Shown piece by piece: positions 1 through 5,443 of a DNA stretch of 5,443 nucleotides. The notes under the pieces are model-generated. The model did not search any database, was not told where the DNA came from, and was given only the letters and a program-made list of their open reading frames with translations. The stretch's first letter is position 1, and each line of letters begins with the position of its first letter. Position numbers and translations under genes: made by a program. This stretch comes from Micavibrio sp. UBA5703 (GTDB lineage Bacteria; Pseudomonadota; Alphaproteobacteria; Micavibrionales; Micavibrionaceae). The stretch covers positions 1 to 5,443 of the forward strand of contig DIHF01000028.1 of the NCBI GenBank assembly GCA_002420015.1. Reading direction: 5' to 3'.

Positions 1-2580
1 ATCGACCAGCTTTTGATTTTTTCGGCGCTGCTGATTTCCATCGTCCTGCTGCTGGTGCAAATTATTCTGCTGGTCTGGTCAGTCGTGTTCCAGCCCGCGA
101 TGGCGTATTCGATGTTCACAATCACAACGCCGTTCAACGATCTGGCCTACATGCTGCTCGACAGCGTGTTCGGCGTACCCAACATGTTCAATTCCTGCGT
201 TGCGATGGCCGGCCTCTGTCCGAATGCGCTGGCACCAAGCCCCGCTTTCCCGACACCGTTCCACACCGCCCTGCATTCTCTGTTCCAGTATTACTCCATC
301 GGCATGTTGCTGATCGGCGTGTTGATCTTTTTGTATTTCGCCGTCGTTGTCGTCGTTGAAACAGCCGTCAGCGGCGCACCGTTCGGCCAACGCTTCGCCA
401 GCGTCTGGGCACCGATCCGCCTTGTGGTCGCTATTGGACTTTTGATCCCCTTCAATTACGGGTTAAACAGCGCCCAGTATATCGTGCTCTACGCCGCGAA
501 ATTCGGATCGAACCTGGCATCGAATGCATGGATTGATTTTAACAGTGGCGTAGCCGCAAAGTCCGCCGCTTCCGGCGGCGGTTTTGACAATGCCAATAAC
601 CCGCTCGGCGAACATGACTCTCTGGTTGCTCTTCCCAAGCAACAGGACGCCAGCGTCCCGGTGCAGTTCATGTCCCTCGTACACACCTGCGCTTATATTC
701 AAAACCTAAGGAAACCGCCAACTCCCCCCTTCGTTGGATCACCCCCTACCAATTACGTGACCGATACGTCAGCGCCGATCCGCCCCTATCTGGTCAAACA
801 TAACTACGCTTTTCTAAGTGATACCAGACCCTATATGGAGGTCCTGCCCGCGACAACACATGTAGAGGCCTTGGACTTTTATGATAACGGCGACATCATT
901 ATCCGCTTTGGCATATACGACCCGGTCTTGTACAAAAACGAGATGGGAAATGTTTATCCCACCTGCGGCGATATCAGAATCAAGGTCACCGATGTCAGTG
1001 AGAAGGGTCAGGGAGGAACGGTTGGGGGGCCTGATTATATCCTTGAGAGATATTTCAGTCTTGTAAAACAAATGTGGTTCAATGACACCCGCCTGCGCGA
1101 CTTCGGTGTGAGGATCGCAGGCCTCAACATGCAATCGGCGGCGCAATACGCCTGTACCGTCGGATGCGGCCCGGCCGACCGGCTTCCGTCCTGCACCGTT
1201 GTCGCACCTCTCATCAACGCGCCATGCGGATTCCAGATGCCCGCCGCAGACTGGAAACAGGACGTGACCAACGGCTATCAAACCTTATTCAATAATTTTA
1301 CGAACATTGCCTGGTATAATTACGCCATAAGCGGGGCCAATTTCGCAATCCAGGCCCAGATCATCGAAAGGGGATGGGCGGGCGCCGGCATGTGGTATAA
1401 CCGCATCGCCCAGGTCAACGGCGCTTTCATCACAGCGGTTATGAACACCCCGACCATTGATGCCTACCCGAAGGTGATGGAGGATATCCGCACTGAAAAC
1501 CGCAAAAGCAACTCGAAAGTTTCGCTTGAGAACCAGTTCAGGCCAAACCTGTCCGGCGAAAAGCCAACCCAGATCAGCGGCGGGGAAGAAGCGCTCCAGC
1601 TCGGAACTGCCCTGAACGCCGCCTATGAATACTGGAACAAGGGCGGCGCCAACATGGCCGACCCGGAAAAAATCATCAAGGGCAACATCTTTACAGACGC
1701 CATCAATATGATGTTCGGAACGGGTGGCCTGTTCGCCATGCGCAATGAAAACCTGCATACGCATCCGCTGGCGCAGCTCGTCGGCCTCGGCAAGGGTCTG
1801 GTTGAAAGCACCATCCGAAACATGACCATCGCCTCCGTAAGCGCATTTCTGGGCGGTATGGGTGCTGCGATGGATCCGCATAGCGCTTTGGGCGCTTTGG
1901 GCGAGGGAATGGGCAAATTATTTGCGTCCTGGGCTTTTATCGGCCTGACGGCGGGCGCCGTTCTTTATTACGTCCTGCCGTTCCTGCCCTTCGTCTATTT
2001 CTACTTCGCCGTCGGCTCATGGCTTAAAACCATATTCGAAGCCATGGTCGGCGTGCCGCTCTGGGCTCTGGCACATCTTCGCATCGACGGCCACGGCCTG
2101 CCGGGAGATTCGGCGATGAACGGGTATTTCCTGATATTCGATATTTTCGTGCGCCCAATTCTTACGGTATTCGGCCTGATCGCTTCTATTACGATCTTCA
2201 CCGCGCAGGTGCGCGCCCTCAACATCATCTGGGACATGGTGACGAACAACATCGCCGGCTTTAACGACACACCCAATTTTTATACTGTTATCGGCCCGAT
2301 TGAATTCAAACGCGCCGAGGTCGACCAGTTCTTCTTTACGATTATATATGCAATGGTCGTTTACATGCTGGCCACGGCATCGTTCAAGCTGATCGACAAG
2401 ATCCCCGACGGGGTTTTGCGCTGGATGGGATCCGGCGTCTCGACGTTCAGCGATATCAACCAGGACCCGACGGAAAGCCTGACCAAGTACGCAGCGCTTG
2501 GCGGCGTCAGCGTCAGCCAGCAGATCTCCGGCACTGCCGTGCAGACGGCTGGTCAGCTTGGCCGAATGGTTGGAAAATAA
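1..2580 (+). CDS. dotA: DotA/TraY family type IVB secretion or conjugation inner-membrane protein A (5'-partial)
   Basis: The reading frame is open from base 1 to a TAA at 2578-2580, giving 859 visible residues (residue 1 = bases 1-3). The first visible residues, Ile-Asp-Gln, match residues 83-85 of the downstream paralogue, so about 80 N-terminal residues are probably missing. A TTG at base 13 is not a credible start, because it lies inside a conserved membrane segment. Visible order: membrane segment ~4-30, then Ala-Met-Ala at 33-35; a GVPxxFNSC motif near 58-66; membrane segment ~98-120; a conserved PFGxRF...VWAPIR block ~127-140; a large, probably periplasmic domain ~180-640 containing the Gly-Trp...WYNR motif near 458-467 and HPLAQLV near 588; C-terminal membrane segments ~642-674, 676-692, 705-738 and 774-796; and an RWMG box at 807-810 before a short tail. 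DotA and TraY are polytopic inner-membrane proteins needed for substrate transfer by type IVB systems. Family membership is fairly secure. The choice between DotA (secretion) and TraY (conjugation) is open, so the symbol is a family label only. Confidence 0.85.
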   Translation: MDQLLIFSALLISIVLLLVQIILLVWSVVFQPAMAYSMFTITTPFNDLAYMLLDSVFGVPNMFNSCVAMAGLCPNALAPSPAFPTPFHTALHSLFQYYSIGMLLIGVLIFLYFAVVVVVETAVSGAPFGQRFASVWAPIRLVVAIGLLIPFNYGLNSAQYIVLYAAKFGSNLASNAWIDFNSGVAAKSAASGGGFDNANNPLGEHDSLVALPKQQDASVPVQFMSLVHTCAYIQNLRKPPTPPFVGSPPTNYVTDTSAPIRPYLVKHNYAFLSDTRPYMEVLPATTHVEALDFYDNGDIIIRFGIYDPVLYKNEMGNVYPTCGDIRIKVTDVSEKGQGGTVGGPDYILERYFSLVKQMWFNDTRLRDFGVRIAGLNMQSAAQYACTVGCGPADRLPSCTVVAPLINAPCGFQMPAADWKQDVTNGYQTLFNNFTNIAWYNYAISGANFAIQAQIIERGWAGAGMWYNRIAQVNGAFITAVMNTPTIDAYPKVMEDIRTENRKSNSKVSLENQFRPNLSGEKPTQISGGEEALQLGTALNAAYEYWNKGGANMADPEKIIKGNIFTDAINMMFGTGGLFAMRNENLHTHPLAQLVGLGKGLVESTIRNMTIASVSAFLGGMGAAMDPHSALGALGEGMGKLFASWAFIGLTAGAVLYYVLPFLPFVYFYFAVGSWLKTIFEAMVGVPLWALAHLRIDGHGLPGDSAMNGYFLIFDIFVRPILTVFGLIASITIFTAQVRALNIIWDMVTNNIAGFNDTPNFYTVIGPIEFKRAEVDQFFFTIIYAMVVYMLATASFKLIDKIPDGVLRWMGSGVSTFSDINQDPTESLTKYAALGGVSVSQQISGTAVQTAGQLGRMVGK
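358..531 (+). repeat. Paralogous block 1, copy in gene A (partner 3292-3465)
   Basis: These 58 codons align without gaps to 3292-3465 in the second gene, with 43 of 58 residues identical by hand count. The block runs from a Glu-Thr-Ala at the end of a membrane segment, through PFGxRF and VWAPIR, to an Asn-Ala-Trp. It marks the two genes as duplicates and coincides with a part of the DotA/TraY family that is usually conserved. Confidence 0.85.
1963..2106 (+). repeat. Paralogous block 2, copy in gene A (partner 4732-4875)
   Basis: These 48 codons align without gaps to 4732-4875, with 41 of 48 residues identical by hand count. They cover a pair of C-terminal membrane segments and the loop with Arg-Ile-Asp-Gly and Gly-Leu-Pro-Gly. 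At DNA level the copies share short exact stretches, such as the 16 bases at 2038-2053 and 4807-4822. This is the most conserved part of the pair. Confidence 0.87.
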
Positions 2581-2583
2581 TAG
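2578..2583 (+). other. Tandem stop codons TAA-TAG
   Basis: The first gene ends in TAA and is followed directly, in the same frame, by TAG. No stem-loop follows, so the pair makes translation termination secure without ending transcription before the next gene. The TAG (2581-2583) is also in frame with the second gene, and no start codon lies between it and the ATG at 2605, so that start cannot be moved upstream. Confidence 0.8.
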
Positions 2584-2585
2584 GC

Positions 2586-2590
2586 AGGAG
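2586..2590 (+). promoter_or_regulatory. Ribosome binding site of the second DotA/TraY-like gene
   Basis: AGGAG lies within a purine-rich run in the 24-base gap and is the only good Shine-Dalgarno match before the ATG at 2605. Fourteen bases separate it from the start, longer than usual. A weaker GAAG just downstream (2590-2593) would shorten this to eleven. The start is still well supported: no alternative start lies upstream in frame, and the N-terminus resembles that of the third gene. Confidence 0.55.
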
Positions 2591-2604
2591 AAGAATATAA
2601 AAGT

Positions 2605-5322
2605 ATGAGTATTTCGGTTTCAAAAAGAGCAGTGTTCAGATACGCCGTCATGCCGCAGATCAAGACGCGGCTTGTGGCGCTCTTTGCAACCGGATTCAGC
2701 ATCGTACCCTATCTGATGGCCCTCGTGTATTCGACCGTAAAGCTTCTGCCGCCCAATCACCCCTATGTGAACCCTGCGAATATAGGGCGTTTCGGCGTCA
2801 GGCATGTCATAGGCGAAGCCTCGAACAATCTTGTCTTCAGCGTCAAAAACATCGACCAGATCGCCCTGTTCTTTTGCCTTCTGATCGGCATGATGCTTGT
2901 TTTCGTGCAGCTTTGCATGGTTGGCCTCTCGTTCTTCTTCGGCAGCGCCTTTGCCGCAGGTGCCATCCCGACAAGCTTTGCAGGATTTTTCCTGATGACC
3001 TTCTTTCATCAGGATCAAAACCTGGCGGGGATGCTGCTCGACATGGTTTTCGGCGTACCGGGAATTTTCAACTCCTGCGTTTCGACGGCAGTTCAGTGTC
3101 AGGACATGAATAATGTTGATATACCGGATATTAACCCGCTTGCAGCGATCAGCCCGCTATCCCCTAACACGGAAGCATTTTTCCCATTCCCCATCCATAA
3201 CGGCCTGCACCAGATGTTCCGGCTCTACAGCCTCGGACTTTTGTTCGTCGCAACCCTTATCACCTGTTACTACATTGTAACCATTCTGGCCGAAACCGCA
3301 GAAACCGGAACGCCGTTCGGCAAGCGCTTTAACAAGGTCTGGGCTCCCATCCGCTTTGTCGTGGCCTTCGGCTTGCTGATGCCGATCGGGTATGGTTTGA
3401 ATTCTTCGCAATATATTGTTCTTTACGCCGCAAAATTCGGATCTGGTTTTGCCAATAATGCATGGGTCCGCTTCAACCAGAATCTGGCTGGCGGCCCGGT
3501 CGGAACCACTTTCCTCGGCCGGGTGGAGAATCTTGCGTCCACGCCCAGCATCCCCGAAATCAACGGCTTGCTGCAGTTTTTCTATGTGGCACGTGTTTGC
3601 GCTGAGCTTGAACAAGTTAAAAACAATACGGTCATTCGCCCTTATCTCGTCAGAAGCCCGACAGACGCTGTACCCTTCATGGACGTAACCCTCGCTACAC
3701 CTTATGCCGACATGATAACATTTGCACAAGGAAACACGGTCGTGACCATGGTATTCGGCCCGACACCGGATAAGAACATTTATACCATGTACCGGGGCTT
3801 CGTGAAGCCGGTTTGCGGCGAGGTTAACTTTTCCCTGTACGATCCGCGACAGCCCGGAATCGCAGGTGATGCTGCCGAATACATGCAAAAATATTATTGG
3901 CATATATTAAAAGAGCTGTGGTTTGATCCTATATTCGGTAACTTCCCCAGAAACGAGATGCTCGTCAACGGCACATGGAACACCGACACAACAGCCCCGC
4001 TTCCAGATGCGGATTTTAAAAGAAGCTTGAGAGATTGGTATAGAGCAGACTTGGAAGCTGTTCTTACAGGACCCAACTTCTTAAATCCCCAAGGGGTCGT
4101 AGCAGCGCAGGCGCTATCGGCTGAGTGGAACATGAACACATTCCTTGAAAGAAAGGGTTGGGCCGCCGCCGGGGTATGGTACAACCGTGTTGCTGAAATG
4201 AATGGCGCGATCAGCGGAGCCGTATTCAACGTTCCGACACCGGCGAAATACCCAATGGTGATGGAGTATATCAAGTTCAAGAACCAGCAAGGTACTGAAG
4301 AAGTGACCATCGACGACATGTACCGCCCGCTTCTGAAGGCGGGAAAGGATGTGCCGTTCCAGCGCCCCGAAGATCCCGCCATGTCGCGCGTCCTCAACCA
4401 TGCATATGATTACTGGCGGCAGGATGATGGCGTCAGCACGACCTTTTCTGACCCGACAGGTAACATTGTCGTCGATGTCATCAAAATGCTTTTTGGAACA
4501 GACGGGCTTTATTCGATGCGGCGCAACACGAATGTGCACCCGCTGGCGCAATTGGTCGGCGTCGGGCGCGCCCTTGTTGAAAGCTCGATAAGAAATCTTG
4601 GCATGGCGGCCATGCTGACCGCAGGCGGCTCCCTTGGAAGCAGCCTGGGCACCTATGTCGGCGCACTTTCCTCCGTAGCCTCAAATTTTCTTGTGACAAT
4701 CGCCGGAGTCGGCATGGCAACAGGGTTTGTATTGTATTACGTCGTGCCCTTCCTGCCCTTCGTATACTTCTTCTTCGCCGTCGGCGGCTGGATCAAGGCT
4801 ATCTTTGAAGCCATGGTCGGCGCGCCGCTCTGGGCGCTGGCGCATCTGCGCATTGACGGCAACGGTCTGCCGGGTCAGGCGGCGCTGAGCGGCTACTACC
4901 TGATATTCGAGATTTTCCTGCGGCCCCTGCTGATTGTCTTTGGCATGCTGGCCAGCATCTCTATCTTTTCGGCGCTTGTCCTCGTCCTTAACCAGACCTT
5001 CGACCTGGTCACATCAAACCTGACGGGCTTTAACGTGTCGGAAGAAATCGCGGGTGCCGGGCCAAGCGAGATCGAATTCTACAGATCCCCGGTCGACCAG
5101 TTCTTCTTCACCGTGATCTACACGATTTTGGTCTATTTGCTTGCCATCTCTTCGTTCAAACTGATCGACCTTATACCCAACAATATCCTGCGGTGGATGG
5201 GGCAAAGCGTTCCGACATTCAACGATCAGCGTGAAGATGCCGGCGGTGCCTTGGCGGGTACGGCTGCCCAATACGGACAGCAGACTATCAATTCAATCAT
5301 TGGCGGGCTTAAGAAGCGATAG
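2605..5322 (+). CDS. dotA: DotA/TraY family type IVB secretion or conjugation inner-membrane protein B
   Basis: Complete gene of 905 residues, ATG to TAG, in the size range of Legionella DotA (about 1,050) and plasmid TraY (about 750). An N-terminal module (1-82) has a basic start, a hydrophobic stretch ~22-46 and a polar, conserved-looking stretch ~50-82. Next come a strong membrane segment ~84-112 ending near Ala-Phe-Ala (115-117), a weaker hydrophobic stretch ~116-134, GVPGIFNSC at 150-158, a membrane segment ~207-229, and the PFGKRF...VWAPIR block at ~237-250. A central domain (~285-690, probably periplasmic) carries Gly-Trp at 518-519 followed by WYNR, and HPLAQLV from 645. The C-terminal membrane region spans ~695-727, 730-748, 764-795 and 831-853; RWMG is at 863-866, followed by a ~40-residue tail ending in Lys-Lys-Arg. 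Cysteines 158, 165, 332 and 404 have counterparts in protein A. It starts 24 bases after protein A and is probably cotranscribed with it. The expected role is as an inner-membrane channel-associated component of a type IVB machine; which machine is unknown. Confidence 0.88.
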   Translation: MSISVSKRAVFRYAVMPQIKTRLVALFATGFSIVPYLMALVYSTVKLLPPNHPYVNPANIGRFGVRHVIGEASNNLVFSVKNIDQIALFFCLLIGMMLVFVQLCMVGLSFFFGSAFAAGAIPTSFAGFFLMTFFHQDQNLAGMLLDMVFGVPGIFNSCVSTAVQCQDMNNVDIPDINPLAAISPLSPNTEAFFPFPIHNGLHQMFRLYSLGLLFVATLITCYYIVTILAETAETGTPFGKRFNKVWAPIRFVVAFGLLMPIGYGLNSSQYIVLYAAKFGSGFANNAWVRFNQNLAGGPVGTTFLGRVENLASTPSIPEINGLLQFFYVARVCAELEQVKNNTVIRPYLVRSPTDAVPFMDVTLATPYADMITFAQGNTVVTMVFGPTPDKNIYTMYRGFVKPVCGEVNFSLYDPRQPGIAGDAAEYMQKYYWHILKELWFDPIFGNFPRNEMLVNGTWNTDTTAPLPDADFKRSLRDWYRADLEAVLTGPNFLNPQGVVAAQALSAEWNMNTFLERKGWAAAGVWYNRVAEMNGAISGAVFNVPTPAKYPMVMEYIKFKNQQGTEEVTIDDMYRPLLKAGKDVPFQRPEDPAMSRVLNHAYDYWRQDDGVSTTFSDPTGNIVVDVIKMLFGTDGLYSMRRNTNVHPLAQLVGVGRALVESSIRNLGMAAMLTAGGSLGSSLGTYVGALSSVASNFLVTIAGVGMATGFVLYYVVPFLPFVYFFFAVGGWIKAIFEAMVGAPLWALAHLRIDGNGLPGQAALSGYYLIFEIFLRPLLIVFGMLASISIFSALVLVLNQTFDLVTSNLTGFNVSEEIAGAGPSEIEFYRSPVDQFFFTVIYTILVYLLAISSFKLIDLIPNNILRWMGQSVPTFNDQREDAGGALAGTAAQYGQQTINSIIGGLKKR
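3292..3465 (+). repeat. Paralogous block 1, copy in gene B (partner 358-531)
   Basis: This is the partner of the 58-codon block at 358-531. Most differences are conservative swaps within hydrophobic positions. The run GLNSxQYIVLYAAKFGS differs at a single residue between the copies. Confidence 0.85.
4732..4875 (+). repeat. Paralogous block 2, copy in gene B (partner 1963-2106)
   Basis: This is the partner of the 48-codon block at 1963-2106. Scattered third-position differences show that the copies are not recent identical duplicates. Strong protein constraint on this membrane region, possibly with some gene conversion, explains the similarity. Confidence 0.87.
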
Positions 5323-5366
5323 GATTGTAACTTTTTTAACGTATGATTTTTTTTTGATGACGGAAA
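5323..5366 (+). promoter_or_regulatory. AT-rich leader with T6 and T9 tracts before the third gene
   Basis: This 44-base gap contains six T at 5332-5337 and nine T at 5347-5355. No GC-rich inverted repeat precedes either tract, so neither looks like an intrinsic terminator, and transcription probably runs on into the third gene. The only Shine-Dalgarno-like bases are GGA at 5362-5364, two bases from the ATG and too close to work well. A U-rich leader of this kind could instead help ribosome recruitment through ribosomal protein S1; that is inference. Confidence 0.4.
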
Positions 5367-5443
5367 ATGGCGATAACAAAGGGACAGATAGTAAAATACG
5401 CAGTTCTGCCCGGCTTCTGGCCCCGCATACGCGATCTGGTCGG
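5367..5443 (+). CDS. Start of a third gene whose N-terminus resembles that of protein B (3'-partial)
   Basis: An ATG at 5367 opens a frame that continues to the window edge, showing 25 codons and two bases. An in-frame TGA at 5358-5360 rules out an earlier start. The visible peptide is short and basic, and contains Tyr-Ala-Val-Leu-Pro at residues 11-15. The second gene has Tyr-Ala-Val-Met-Pro at 13-17, preceded at a similar distance by lysine and followed by a similar basic/hydrophobic pattern. This suggests either another DotA/TraY-like paralogue or a separate protein built on the same N-terminal module. The shared stretch is short, so the family call is tentative, but the start and the same-strand, 44-base spacing make a real cotranscribed gene likely. 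Confidence 0.6.
   Translation, partial: MAITKGQIVKYAVLPGFWPRIRDLV

Noticed and set aside
13..15. TTG as the start codon of the first gene
   Set aside because: The frame is already open from base 1, and the sequence before it (Ile-Asp-Gln) matches the interior of the second paralogue, so the true start is upstream of the window.
1285..1881. Minus-strand open frame (198 codons) opposite gene A
   Set aside because: It is entirely antisense to the central domain of the first gene, with no recognisable family features and no neighbouring minus-strand genes. It is best explained as a shadow frame.
1..2580. The two large genes as halves of one broken gene
   Set aside because: Both contain the same ordered set of motifs, from the first strong membrane segment to the RWMG box, so they are duplicates rather than fragments of a single frame-shifted gene.
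3157..3903. Long minus-strand open frame (248 codons) opposite gene B
   Set aside because: It lies wholly inside a conserved, well-supported plus-strand gene. Its translation is Cys/His/Arg-rich with no recognisable motif, as expected for an antisense shadow of a GC-rich gene.
5342..5347. TATGAT as a -10 promoter element for the third gene
   Set aside because: It matches the -10 consensus at five of six bases, but the hexamer 17 bases upstream is a poor -35, and the TTGTAA at 5325-5330 is only 11 bases away. There is no extended -10 TG. Chance in an AT-rich gap is likelier.
5332..5355. T tracts as an intrinsic terminator after gene B
   Set aside because: No GC-rich inverted repeat precedes either tract on the plus strand, so the stem needed for a Rho-independent terminator is missing.

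Overview
The window holds two large, adjacent, same-strand genes for polytopic inner-membrane proteins of the DotA/TraY family (type IVB secretion / IncI-type conjugation), plus the first 25 codons of a third gene. The first gene has lost its 5' end at the window edge. The second is complete (905 residues). The third begins 44 bases after it and opens with an N-terminus resembling that of the second gene, so the locus looks like an array of at least two, and possibly three, related genes. The family call rests on recalled family features (membrane layout, conserved motifs and a C-terminal Arg-Trp-Met-Gly box); no database search was run.

Layout: 1-2580, DotA/TraY-like protein A, 5'-partial, ending in tandem stops TAA-TAG; 2581-2604, a 24-base gap with a purine-rich ribosome binding site; 2605-5322, DotA/TraY-like protein B; 5323-5366, an AT-rich 44-base gap with a T6 and a T9 tract but no terminator hairpin; 5367-5443, start of the third gene. 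Everything reads on the plus strand with short gaps and no terminator, which suggests one operon. I see no tRNA, rRNA, CRISPR, insertion sequence or minus-strand gene.

A and B align over nearly their whole length. Two blocks are especially close: 43 of 58 residues identical just after an N-terminal membrane segment, and 41 of 48 in the C-terminal membrane region. The large central domain, presumably periplasmic, has diverged, with a proline-rich insertion and a four-cysteine segment only in A. Duplication followed by specialisation fits this pattern. The two could be different subunits of one inner-membrane channel or belong to alternative machines; the sequence cannot decide.

Organism: a moderately GC-rich Gram-negative bacterium. 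Codon use and protein style suggest a proteobacterium, most likely an alphaproteobacterium, but this is a weak impression. Whether the locus is chromosomal or on a plasmid or integrative element cannot be told from this window.
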